Assembly: GCA_002104945.1 (NCBI GenBank)
Contig: MCFH01000030.1
Coordinates: forward strand, 62,001 to 126,000
Reading direction: 5' to 3'
DNA from: Piromyces finnis
Taxonomy: Eukaryota; Neocallimastigomycota; Neocallimastigomycetes; Neocallimastigales; Neocallimastigaceae
Length of the DNA stretch: 64,000 nucleotides
Part shown: one piece after another, positions 24,975 to 42,620 of the stretch
Numbering within the stretch: the stretch's first letter is position 1
Layout of the letters: the number at the start of each line of letters is the position of its first letter
Notes under the pieces: generated by a model
The model's database searches: none
Seen by the model: the letters and a program-made list of their open reading frames with translations, nothing else
Told to the model about the DNA's origin: nothing
Position numbers and translations under genes: made by a program

Positions 24975-26424
24975 ATGGAAAATTATAAATTTCCAATTAA
25001 TAGATTAAAAACCAAATTAGAAGGTATTATTAATAATATCTTAGTATTTTAAACTGTATATTATTGAGTAAATTTAATAAAACTAGAACTATCTACTAAA
25101 TTCAATTTCTCTTCTTCAATTTTAGATTCATCAAAAACACCAATTGTGTTAATTTTATTTGGTTCTTTAAATCCAATTACTTATTTACATTTACGTTTAT
25201 TTGGTAATGAGAAAAAATAAGTATATATATACATACATATATATACACTTAATAATTATTTATTTAAAAATAAATTATTAAGTTATGAAATTTGGAAAAT
25301 CTATAAAATAAATTATATATCCTTTCTTTTTTAATAATTTAAATTTAAAAATTATTAATGAATATGTATTAAAAAATAGAATTGGCAAGAGACCATTTAA
25401 AAAATTCAAATAGCAATTGGGAAGTTGTTGGCTGTTATATATCACCAGTTTCACCAGGTTACTATAAACCAAATTTACTCCCACCAAAAGATAGAAATAA
25501 TATGTGTCAATTAGCTGCAGATTGTACTGATTATATTATGGTTGACATTTGGGAAACACTTCATAAAGAATATATTAGGACTTTACCTGCTTTAAAACAT
25601 TTTAGCACAGAATTAAACAAGGATGGTGGTATTTTAATTGAAGATGGTAATTATATAAAATTTAATATACCTTAAATATCATTAAGAAAAATAAAATAAT
25701 TTAAAATCCTTTCATACCAGACTTTTTTTGAAAAAAAAATTATATATTTTTAAAAAAATTAATTTATATTGTTATTTATTTTTTTTTAAAAAAAAGGTAC
25801 TCGTAAGAACATTATTCCAGTTATTTTAGCTGGTGGTGATTTAATAGAAACTATGACTCAACCAGGAGTATGGGCTGAATGCGATGTTAGAATTGAATTA
25901 ATAGAATTACAAAAAAATTATATTAAGGAATAAATTTTTAAAAAGCTTATTTTTAATAAAAAAAATAATTTTTACTATAATTACATAGATAATTGATATA
26001 TTAAAGGATTACGGTTCAGTTGTTGTTGAACGTTCAGGAACAAATCTTTCTGAAGTTGTTGCTAAAGATAAGATTCTAAGCCAATTTCAAGTAAATAATT
26101 AATAATACAAATAATAATATTATGGTTTATTATTTAGTGAATTATTCTCAATACTCTAATAATAATTATAATATTATAGGATAGAATTGTCGTCGTTAAA
26201 CAGACTATTCCAAATGATGTTAGTTCAACTAGAGTTCGGTAAGAATTAATGAAATTAATATATAATTAACAATATATTATTATTATTATTTAAATATAGT
26301 AATTTATATTATATAATATTAATATATATATAGTAATTGCATCAAGAACAACCTTTCTATTAGATATATTGTTCCAGATAGTGTTATTGATTATATTAAA
26401 GAAAATAATTTATATAAAAATTAA
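24975..26424 (+). CDS. NMNAT: Nicotinamide mononucleotide adenylyltransferase
   Basis: Makes NAD+ from ATP and NMN (or the deamido form from NaMN), the last shared step of NAD synthesis. Seven exons: 24975-25023, 25126-25203, 25380-25646, 25797-25885, 25989-26090, 26180-26238 and 26334-26424, giving 244 aa. The nucleotidyltransferase signature is LILFGSLNPITYLHLRLFELAR (about residues 22-43), with GSLNPITYLH in place of the commoner GSFNPITxMH; the catalytic His is kept. The second signature, VSSTRVR, spans an exon junction near the C-terminus and is followed by SIRYIVPDSVIDYIKENNLY, as in human NMNAT1. ISPVSPGYYKP and ILAGGDLIETM are also typical. No organelle signal is visible. Confidence 0.96.
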
Positions 26425-26824
26425 AATCATTAAATATTAATAGTAACAAAATTTTGATAAAAAATAATTAAATAAATCCAATATACTGAAAAAAAAAATA
26501 ATAATAATAAAAAGAAACAAATTAATACAACAATTAATTATATAAATTTATACATAAATAGAATTTTAAAAAATTAATACTATTGATTAATAATTGCATC
26601 TGTCTTTTGTATTAAAAATAATTAGGTAGTAATATAATTAGCATAATAAATTTTATTTAATAAATAATAAATTTTAATATTATTGTTAATATTTTATAAA
26701 TATTTTTAATAATATTTCTATTAAAATAATTAAGTAGTAAGTTTGAGTTTATAAAATTTTAAAATATTATTTTAAGATAGTTTTATTTTACAGTATTAAA
26801 ATTCTAAATTCTTAACAAGAATTT
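26425..26824. other. Convergent intergenic region, NMNAT / TIGAR-like
   Basis: 400 bp between two facing stop codons. A/T-rich with no gene or distinct repeat seen. Confidence 0.5.
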
Positions 26825-28523
26825 TTACCATCCTAAAGATTTTGATGGAAAACTAAATTGTCTTGAAGCATAATAATTATCTTGTGGTTGAGGAATATAG
26901 GAACTATATGTAGTAACATCTTCTTCATCGGATGAATCATCTGCAGGGACAATAGCTTTCTTTGGTGAAGAGCCAGGGAAATCATCAGGAATGTCACCTA
27001 AAACATTATTTAATAAGAAATTGCTATCTTTTTTCAATTCTTTAAGTCTTTCTTCTTCTTCTCTCTTAAGTTGTTTTTCTTTCTTTTTTTCATTTGCAGT
27101 TAATATTGCTAAATGAGCGACACAGTTCATTAATTCAATCTTTCCTTTCCATTTATAATCTTTTATAGAATGATTAGTATCAGTATATTTAATGTTAACA
27201 ATAGAAAATTTATAAATTCCTGTATTTTTAGGGAAACCATATTGTTCTTCACAGCATGGTTTAAAGTTTAATTCTTCAGATAAATGTTTCATTAAATTTT
27301 TAATGAAACCACCGTGAGTGACAATTAAAATTTTAAACATTCTGAATTTTCTTGTTTTTTTATTATTGCAAGCTTCAACGTTTTGTTGAATTGCTGTTTG
27401 TAATAATGAAGCATTTTGAATCTGTTTATTTAATAAAATATCTTTTGGATTACTATAATCATAATCCATTCCTGAAATGCTATAACAAGATGAACTATTA
27501 CTTAAAGATGAGTTCTTAATAAGATTAGCAAGATTACTGTATGAAGAGCTTTTACTTACTGAATTATTTTTTGATTCTTCATCGTCATCTAATGCTAATG
27601 AGTGAAGATCATCAAATGAGGTAATACTTAACTCATTGACAGAATAAAAAGTGTTTGAACGACTTAAAGTTTTGGTTTGAATATTATTAGCTTCAATAAC
27701 ATATTTATCAACAAGGTAAGAATAAAATTGAACTACACGTTCATAAAATTTTTCAGATGTCTCACCTTTTTCTTCTAAGGCCTTTTCAAAAGAAATATTT
27801 CTTTCATTTAAAACTTCTTTACACTTTTGCCATGTCATTCCTTGGAATTCACCAACATCCTAAAATCATTTCAATTTTTTTATATCATAAATATAATATT
27901 AAATATTTAAATGAGTTTATTAATTAATATACTATTATTATTTTAATATATTATATGTATTTATTATACTAACTTGTTCTCTTAAATCATGTGTATATAC
28001 AACAGGTGTTTCTTTGTGATACTCTAGAATTTGTTCTACTGTCTTTAATTAATTGAATTACAAAAGGTTAGATTCAATTAATATTTACATAATATAAAAT
28101 ATAGATTTGATTAAAAATACTATATCATACTGTTTTAGCTCTTAATAAATCACTTGAATAAATAATATCATATTTTTCTTTTCTGAGTCTATGAGCTAAA
28201 GCTTTTGCTTGTTCCATACCTTCTTCATTAATATCGATATCTAAAAATTATATTAGATTTAATAATAATACTTATCATTTTTTTTAATAAAAATTTTATA
28301 TTAGTAATATAGTACCACATTGTCCTTGAAGAACTCTTGGCTTTTGTTTAGCATACTTTGTTGCTCCACTTTAATTATATAAATTTATATTTAAATTGTG
28401 GTATATTAGTAAATTTATTACTTATTTTCAATAGATTATTTTATTATTTTAATTTTTTTTTATAAAAAATACTAACTGTCTTACAACAGTGATTTGTAAG
28501 CAGATATCGTTTATTTTTTTCAT
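26825..28523 (-). CDS. Histidine phosphatase, TIGAR-like
   Basis: Phosphoglycerate-mutase superfamily protein, most like TIGAR-type fructose-2,6-bisphosphatases. It starts at 28523 (MKKINDICLQITVVR). Intron 1 (28369-28476) splits the catalytic His codon CA|T, and joining gives RHGAT, the phosphohistidine motif. Further matches: LQGQCDIDINEEGMEQAKALA, IIYSSDLLRAKT, the acid motif LREQDVGEFQGMTW, and a second catalytic His in LIVTHGGFIKNLMKHL. A Ser/Asp-rich insert of about 100 residues lies between the acid motif and the second His. The C-terminus carries a KKKEKQLKREEEERLKEL helix and an acidic tail ending FPSKSLGW, both absent from human TIGAR. The substrate is inferred from family resemblance only. 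It is divergent from UBE3C. Confidence 0.8.
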
Positions 28524-29919
28524 TTTTAATTTCTGTTTTTTTTTTTTTTATATTTCTACAATTAAAATATAAAAGATAAAAAATAAATGAAGAAAAAAAA
28601 AAAAAAATAAAAAAAAAATTTATTTAATTTTAACAATATTTTTTTTAAAGTTTCTATTCCATTTATAAAATAAAAATATAATTGTGATATTAATATTTAA
28701 CAATAATACAATTAATTGGCAGAGATTAAATGAATAATGAATTTTATTTTAATATAATTTAAAAGTATAATCAATAATGTAATAATATAATTTTTAAAAT
28801 TATATATATTAAGATTATTATAATTAAACCTACCAAAAACAACTATTAATTATAATATTCATATTTAAATTATAGTTTCAATAATTATAAATGCATTAAA
28901 ATTTATCATCACTAATTAATTTCATTTTTTTTATAAATTATTATTAGAGAAGCCAAAAAAAAAAAAAAAAATAGTATATCTCAAAGCTTAAATATATATA
29001 ATTAATAATAATATGATAAATACTTATTTTTTTTTTTATTTTATTACATATCAAAAGAATTGGAGATTTTAATTAATCAAATAAGTAGTAAAAAATTAAT
29101 TTGAGTATTACTATCTGTTGTTAATAAGACTAAATAAATTCTGTTGTAACATCATTGAGTATTTTTTTTTATAAATATTAATATAATATCAATAATACCT
29201 TTATAAATATATTATAATATATGTATATGTTTTAATATTTAAAATATAAATTTTTTCTATTCTAAACTCATAATAAACATATAAAATTTTATATATTTAA
29301 AAAGAATATTTTCATTTCAAGTTTTTAAGTATTTGGCTCTATAGTTTTCTGAATAAATCTCAATTAAAAAATCCTATTCTAATCATTTGAAATTTTAATT
29401 ATAATTAAAATTATAAAAATGTTTTCACTTCTTTAAAGATTTTAATTTATTGGAATATATTACAATATGGAATGTAATATATTATTTATTAGTTTTTATT
29501 TGGTGTATAATTAAGATAAAATGAATTATTTAATATATTTTTCCTATTTTAATTTATAATTTCATTTTTTCAAATTTATATCTTATTTTTATTTATTTTA
29601 TAAAATTTTCAATAAGAGTGTAATAAGATTTAAAATATATAAAAATAATATACCAAATACTAAAATACTATGCATTAATAAAGAAAAATATTAATATGCA
29701 TCAATACATTAAAGAACAATAGATAATTAAATTATATATTATAATAATTGATTTATAATTTTAAACTCAAATTTCATCTTTAAGAGTTTAATAAACGAAA
29801 ATATTATATATATTTTAAAAATAAAATAAAACAAAAACAAAAGATAAAATCAAAAAATAATAAAATAAAATAAAAAAAATAAATAAATTTAAATAGTGAA
29901 TTAATAATTTATATTTAAA
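28524..29919. promoter_or_regulatory. Divergent promoter region, TIGAR-like / UBE3C
   Basis: 1.4 kb between divergent starts, with no supported coding region. It contains A runs near 28593-28607 and 28954-28971 and a T run near 29028. Both promoters must be here. Confidence 0.5.
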
Positions 29920-35442
<5,523 letters not shown>

Positions 35443-36007
35443 ATTATCGTTTCTTATCAATACATGCAAAGCCATAACATATTTAATAAAATAAGCATAT
35501 TTTTTTTTAAAGAATAATAACAAATAATATTATATAAAGAATAGCTTTTTATTAAATTAATTATATATCTTTATTAACATTTATTATTGTTATTGAATAA
35601 TATAAAATAAAATAAATTAACTAAAATAAAAATGTATAAATAAATCATAAATAATATTTAAATATTTATTATTATTCCTTTTAAAATTATAATTATTTAT
35701 TAATCTTCATAACTTTCATAATTATTAATTTAAAAAAGTAAAAAAGTAAGAACAATAATTCAAATTAAAATTTATCCAATCATAATACGAAATCATATAT
35801 AATATAATTGTATTTTATTCTATTAAAATATATATAAACTTTTAAAAATATAATTAATTTTCACATATTACAATATAATATAATATATGTATTATTAAAT
35901 AAAACAGAATCTAAAATTTTTTTTTGAAATGTAGAATAAATCAAGAAAAATAGTTGTAAATATTTTTTTTAATATTGTAATTTATTGCAAAAATATTAAA
36001 ATATAAA
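35443..36007. other. Intergenic, UBE3C to RanGAP
   Basis: 565 bp, A/T-rich, no gene seen. It holds the 3' end of UBE3C and the RanGAP promoter. Confidence 0.5.
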
Positions 36008-37553
36008 ATGAATAAGAATACCTGGAGTAACCCAACTGATTGTAAAAAGTTTGATACTGCTGAAGACGTTCAAGTCCTTATTGATGATATCAATGAAAAA
36101 TTTAAGGATGAAAAACTTTTAACTATCGATCTTAGTGGTAACACTTTTGGTATTGAAGCTTCTCAAGCTCTTGCTTCTTGCCTTGCCAAGAGAGATGAAA
36201 TTGAAGTAAGATACATATAATATGATTTTATTATCATCATCATCATTATATTTAGTATTTTTTTTTGAAACAATAAGTTTTGAAAATTAAAGAAAACTAT
36301 AATTGAATAGTTAAAATAATTCAATTATTATGATTAATTATGATTAGTATAAATAATTTTTTTTTTTAAAGCTACAAGTTAATCAAAAAAAAAAAAAAAA
36401 ACTTATAACTTTTTTAAAAAAAATACTTTTTTTCTTACTTATAAAAAATTAACATTATTTTTTAAATTATCAAGCTAAATAATATATTATAAATGGAATG
36501 TCAATTTATTCTTTGTTTCAAAATAATTAACATTTATGTTCTTATACTCTTTATATTTTTATATGATATTTTATTTAAATAATCGGATTTATTATAAATT
36601 AAAAGGTTGTTAATATGAGTGATTGTTTTACTGGTAGAATGTTAGAAGAAATTCCACCAGCTTTAATTGCTTTTGGTGATGCTTTAGCTGACAAGAAAAA
36701 TTTAAAGGAATTAAATTTAAGTGATAATGCTTTTGGTCCAAACGGTGCTAAACCATTACAAAAATTATTATCAAACAACAATTATATTCAAATTTTAAAG
36801 TTAAACAACAATGGTTTAGGTATTGAAGGTGGTAATTGCATTGCTAGTTATTTATTAGCTGCTCAAGAAAAGAATGTTAAGGAAAACAAAACTTCTTCTC
36901 TTCATACTTTAATTGCTGGTAGAAATCGTTTAGAAAATGGATCCATGGAAAAACTTTCTGAAGCTCTTGCAGCTCATGGTAATATTAAGACCCTTAGCAT
37001 TCCACAAAACGGTATTCGTGCTGAAGGTATTTCTTTATTATTAAATAATCTTAAGACTTGTAAGGATTTAGAAGTTTTAGATTTACAAGATAATACATTT
37101 GAAAAAGCTACTGATGATGATGAAGAAATTCCAGAATCAGATGGTTCTACTGCTTTAGCTGATGCTTTACCATCTTGGCCAAAATTAAAGGTTATTAATG
37201 TCGGTGACTGTTTATTAGGTAAGAATGGTGGTAAGATTATTGATGCTTTAGCTTCTGGCTTTAACAATCTTGAAGAAATTAACTTTACTTATGGTGAACT
37301 TGTTGAAAAGGATGCCTTAGCATTCTCAAAATGTATTGCCAAATTACCAAGTCTTAAGAAGGTTGAACTTGATGGTAATGCTTTCAGTGCTACTGGTAAA
37401 GCTGTTGAAGCAATTAAACAAGCTTTAGAAGATTGTGGTAAGGATGAAGATGTCTTAGGAGAATTAGAAGATATGGATTATGATAGTGAAGAAGAAGAAG
37501 AAGACTCCGAAGTTGATGATATTGCTGACGATATAGATAACTTAAAGATCTAA
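36008..37553 (+). CDS. RNA1: Ran GTPase-activating protein RanGAP1 (Rna1)
   Basis: Stimulates GTP hydrolysis by Ran on the cytoplasmic side of the nuclear pore, setting the direction of nuclear transport. Two exons, 36008-36205 and 36606-37553, give 381 aa. The junction reads EIE|VVNMSDCFTGR. Leucine-rich repeats fill the protein. The FTGR arginine (about residue 77) corresponds to the key Arg of S. pombe Rna1, and LNNNGLG keeps the conserved Asn. IAGRNRLENGSM, PQNGIR and EVLDLQDNTF match the family closely. A short acidic insert (TDDDEEIPESD) follows the LDLQDNTF repeat. The C-terminus is strongly acidic (DYDSEEEEEDSEVDD), as in yeast Rna1, with no animal-type SUMO-accepting domain. Codon use is less AT-rich than in neighbouring genes, which suggests high expression. 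Confidence 0.97.
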
Positions 37554-37876
37554 ATTTAAAACAATCACATTTTATTATCATCATTATCATTTTATTATAA
37601 ATAACCAATTTAAAAAAAAAAATTGAAAAAACTATAATAATACTATTTTTATTTTATAATCAATAATAATTTATAATTACTTAAAACATTAATATTAATA
37701 GTTATAGTAATACTATTACAAATAGTAAAATAATAAAAAAATAATAATAAAAAAAAAAAAAAATAAAAAATAAAAAATTTAAAATTTAAAAGAATAATTG
37801 TGTATTGAATTTTGATGTTTAATTATTTTTTTTTTTTATTTAATAAAACTTTTAAATATACAAATATTCTATTCTT
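37554..37876. other. Convergent intergenic region, RanGAP / UBE3D-like
   Basis: About 320 bp between facing stop codons. It contains A runs (37607-37622 region and 37750-37763) and no gene. Confidence 0.5.
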
Positions 37877-39780
37877 TTAACTTTTTATTTTGTAAGTTAT
37901 AAAACCTACATTAAAGTTGTTAAAGATACGTTGATCTTCTGATATTGTTTTGTTACTTTGATTAAGATAGTTCATTAATTCTTGACAACAACTATCATCA
38001 TATGTTAGTATGTCACATTGATTAGTATCTGACCATTGTCTAATTTTATATCAAAATTAATAATAAATAATTATAAAATATCAGTATTGAATTATTTATC
38101 TATTATCATTTTTTAGTTTTTTTTTTAAATATAATTACTTTATTAAAGGTGAATTTTCATTCTTTCTGCAGTCAATAAATAACAATTTTACGGCTATTTA
38201 ATAAATAATTAAAATAAAAATGATTATTAACACCTTGTTTTATATATATATTTTAATATATAAATATTTACCTTTGGATGAAATATTTTCGTCTTTGAAA
38301 TTATTTGTTGAAATATAAATATTCCAATTTATTAACCATATTAAGCCATAGAGCTCCTCTTTTTCATTTTTAACCATAAATTTGAAACTAGCATGTGAAT
38401 TGGCATATTCAAATAGATCAATAACAAAGCATTCAACAAAGTTTATTTTGTCAAATCTTGAAACCTTATTTGTTTCACTTAAAATTATATATATAAAAAA
38501 ATAAAAAAAGATTATTATATTATTAATTTCTTTTTTTTTATTTATATGATTTAAACTAATTTATATTAATTATTACCTCGAATGCATATCAATATTTAAT
38601 TTATATTTGTGGAGTTTTATTGCTACAACTTCATCTATTTTTATTTTATATATTTTATATTCAAATATTTAATTATTAAAATATTTTGAAATATTGCTTG
38701 CTTATTTATAATAATTTACCATCTATAGAAGTATTGACTAAGGCAAAACCAAGATTCTGCTCACATTGTTTACAATTAATTTCTTTCCAAATGTATTTCA
38801 GTGTTTGCTATTTTTTTTATAATAATAATAAAATAAATAAATAAATACATAAAAAATAAATAAATTAGTTATTTAGAGTAAAATTAATCAAAGTAAAATA
38901 AAATGATAAATAAATAATGATAGTAATGTAGCTTTTGGTAGTAGCTTAAAAATACAGAGCTTGTGTATTAAAAGTTGTTTCATCCAAATCATATTTTATT
39001 ATTGGAAGATTGTATCAACAATTTAATATAGCATTTTTTGTAATAAAAAAAATCAACAAAAAAGCTCTATATCCATTTTATATCTTTTAAATGGCTGTTT
39101 TCTTTATCTTCCGTATTGTATTTTTTTTTTTTTCTTCTTATAATAAATATGTATATAGAATTAATAATTACCTTTACTTCGTAATTTTTTATAATAAAAG
39201 AATTTTTTATAATATTATTCGGATGTAATATAAAAAATGTTCTTCCAATTAGAATTTCATTATTTTTCGCTGCTAGGGAGCCAATACCAATTTGTCCTTC
39301 AAATCTTGATATGTCAGAGGGAACGCATAACCAACAATCCATCATTTCAAACCAATGGTCAGAAGGAAGATCTACAATTCGTTTAAAATTTTTTATTTGA
39401 TGATCTGAACCTTCTGATGGTTTAGTAAATATATTAAGATGTTGATTACATTTAGAACAGTAAAGCTGACTAATGTTTTTTAATACTTTTGAATCATAAA
39501 TTATTGGTGTACTATTTATTGAAATGTCTTTAACTTTAAACCATTCCTTTTCTGTTTTTAATTTTAAGATAACGGTATTTTCAGTTTCAGATATTCTTAA
39601 TGATGAGGGTATAATCTTAAAAGGAAAAGTAATGATATTTTTTTTTGAATTATCTATATCCGAAAAAAAAGCTAGAGAAAAAGTATTAATTGATAGATCA
39701 GGTGGAACATCTCTTACAAAAAGTGTTATAGAGAGGGTATTAATATTAGGTAGAAATTCAGAATAATATTTTATAGACAT
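37877..39780 (-). CDS. UBE3D: UBE3D/Ipa1-like E2-binding protein
   Basis: Member of the UBE3D (HECT-like E2-binding protein, yeast Ipa1) family, linked to ubiquitin conjugation and, in yeast, mRNA 3' processing. It starts at 39780 (MSIKYYSEFLPNINTLSI). Exon 1 has a beta-rich N-terminal half, a CSKC pair, and the landmark LPSDHWFEMMDCWLCVPSD ... GRTFFILHPNN, which follows the human W-x-E-x4-W-C-x-H ... IGDSFFLV pattern. Later exons give INCKQCEQNLG (second CxxC), SRFDKINFVECFVIDLFEY, and a C-terminal part ending NNFNVGFITYKIKS. The human protein ends similarly (VNSFQVAFLKM). Six or seven exons. It converges on RanGAP. Confidence 0.87.
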
Positions 39781-40451
39781 TTTTTTTTTTTAAAAAAAGA
39801 AAAAATCAAATTTTATTAGGCATCATATAGAATATATATATTTTATATTATAGAAGTTATTTTAAATTATTGAATGGTTCAAAAATGTTATATATTTATA
39901 TTTGTGGTATAAATTAATTAAAAAATAGTAATTATTTTCTTCTATTTTATATGTATTTTATTTTTATTAAATTATAAAATTTTGAACTACTTTTTTTTTT
40001 TTTTTTAAATTTTTTCTATTCTAATAATTAATTAATTAATTAATAAAATTATTTCTTTCGTATAATTGGTTAATATATTTATTTTTTGATTAACATAAAA
40101 ATTTATTATTATTATTATTATATAAATAAAAAATAAGATATTACAATGAAAATGAAATAACAAATTTAAAGTAAAAAATAATTATATACATGTTTTTAAA
40201 TATTTTTTTTTTTTAAAAAAAGAAAATAAAATAATAAAAAATATATATATACTTTATTCTATCTACTGGTTATTATAAATTAAGCATTTAAATATTTAAT
40301 TGTTATTGTAAATTATATAAATAAAAAAATACTGTAAAATTTGTATTTAAAACAAAACAAAATAAAAATAAAGAATAATAATAATAATAATAAAAAGAAT
40401 TGTTAATAATAATAGACTTCTATATAAAATAAACAATATATATTATTTATT
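39781..40451. other. Intergenic, UBE3D-like / CCDC92-like
   Basis: About 670 bp holding two T12-A7 tracts (39780-39798, immediately upstream of the UBE3D-like start, and 40203-40221) and no gene. Confidence 0.5.
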
Positions 40452-42620
40452 TTATTTTTTGACTGTCTTATTTTTAATTAAACTTGGCAGATTTATGGAT
40501 GTGTTTTTTGTTTCCTTTATTTTTACAATAGGTTGAAGGATTTTTGGAAGGTTAATTATTCTTCTTGGACTTTCAGATATTTTATTAGATCTAGAATAAT
40601 TTGGTGGGATTGGTGGTGGCAATTGTCGATTTAAGGATATAGCTAGTTTTGAATTTGTTTTTATATTATTTATAAAGTCACTTTTTGATTCTTTTAGAGC
40701 GGTATCAGATTTCATCAGTGATGAAAAGGAAGCATGATCTGATGATAATGCAACTGCTGTTGAAGCTTCTGATAAAGAAACAAATGATTGAGGTTGTTTA
40801 TGGGATCCCATTGATTCAGATATTAAATTGCCTTCAGACAAAGAAGGTTTTGGATATTCTTCTACTTCATTTGTATTTGGATTGGGCTTTTCTATAACAT
40901 GGTATTTATGAGCTCTTATATTTCCTGAAGTTTTCTTTTTAAAATTATTTATTTTATCATTTAATTCAGTGGTATTGCTACTTTTTATTTTTTCAATATT
41001 TGAAGAATTATTTAAAAATTTGACATCTTCTATTAATGAAGGCATATCACTAGATTCCTGATTATTTTTTGAAGATGGTAACTCTTCTATATTGGTATTA
41101 TCATCTATTTGTTTTTTTATTTTTGGTAATAAATTCATACCTTTTGGTATATTATTTAAAGCTTGTATTAATATATCTTGATCGGTATTATCATTAGATG
41201 TATTTAGGCTATCTACTTTTTCTAAATTTGTTGATTTATGTATTATATTATTTTCTATAATATATATATATTTTTAATTTATGAATAAGAAAAGTAAAAA
41301 CGATATCATTAGTTAAGATAATAATCAGTATTTATTACTTTATATATTTATAATCACAGTAGTTATATTATTCGGTTTTTTTTCTCTTTAAAAGCTTACC
41401 TGATAATGATGTTAGGAGACCAGTTCCTTTAAAGGCTTCAGATAATGTTTTTTCTTTTTAATGTTGAAAGATATATTAATTTCAGATTCGTTTTTATATT
41501 TTAGTTTAATGATATGGTATATTATAGGTAATAATAGCTATATTAATTACTATTTACCTGAGCATGCTTTTTGAAGACGTTCTATTTCTGAGTGTAAACA
41601 TGATAAAGTTTCAGAATGTTGTGTTTGTAATTGTTTTATTGTTTTTTCAAGTGAATTAATTTTAGCTATGGCCTTTCTATATTCATTACTTTTCAGTACA
41701 ATATCTTTTTCATTAATAGAATTTTCTGTTTGTGGAATTAACGGTTTTTTTAATCTTAATTGAGAACTATTTCTATTAATAGTGTAATCATTTTGTTTGT
41801 ATCTTTCTATATGATTAGTAGAATCGCTTTGTGATGATATATTTTTCCGTATATCAGTCTTAACACTTTTTTTAGAATTTTGGCTTAGTGTTTTATTCAA
41901 TGGAGGAGTATTTCTTGTGGGATTAGATGATTTATATGAAGTTTTTTTATTTTCTTTTAGTGATAATGAATTATTAATATTCATTTTTCTATGTTGACTT
42001 GATGATGAATTAGTAGAATGAAAATGATTATTACTATTATCATTATTATTATTATTATTACTTATAGTTACTTTAGTTTCTGTTGATGTTAATGGATTTA
42101 CTGAATTTTTAGATGATGTATTTGTAGATGATATTCTTTGTCTCGATTTTAAAGATGAATTAATTGGTGGTGATGGTTTTTGTATTTTTTGCAAAGAAGT
42201 AGAATTTTTTTCCGAGTAAAGATGAGAGCTTCGATCATTTTTTAATTTCTTTTTTGTGTCCTGTGAAGTTAATGATAATGAGGATGTAATTTTTTCTTTT
42301 TTTATTTCAGATAGCGTTTTATTTGGCGTATTTGTATTTTCTTTTTCTTCTATTTTGATTGAATCCTTACTTATTTTTTTATTTAAGGTTTTAGGAATAT
42401 TGGATATGGAGTTTTTTGAAGAAAATATAATTGTGGAATTACTTTTGTATATATCATTAACTAATTTCGACTCCTGACATAAATCAATATCTGAATTATT
42501 CAATGTTACATCGGAAAGTTTTGACTCAGGTCCAGCTTTATTGAATGGCTTTATTGGATTTGATTCTAGATCTTTATTATCTGTTATAAAATTCTTTTTT
42601 ATTGTAATATTTTTTTTCAT
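40452..42620 (-). CDS. Coiled-coil protein, CCDC92/CCDC74-like
   Basis: A low-complexity protein of about 630 aa in three or four exons. The first in-frame ATG is at 42620 (MKKNITIKKNF); the frame opens slightly further upstream but without ATG. A Ser/Asn/Lys-rich N-terminal half leads to a coiled coil near the end of exon 1: YRKAIAKINSLEKTIKQL then HSETLSCLHSEIERLQKAC. The latter matches the conserved HASTLKGLHSEIRRLQQHC core of human CCDC92 and the related CCDC74. The C-terminal exon has RAHKYHVIEKPNP, a proline stretch (QLPPPIPPN) and a basic end. CCDC92 localises to the centriole/ciliary base in animals, which would suit this flagellated organism. The match is one short motif, so the assignment is tentative. 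Confidence 0.55.
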
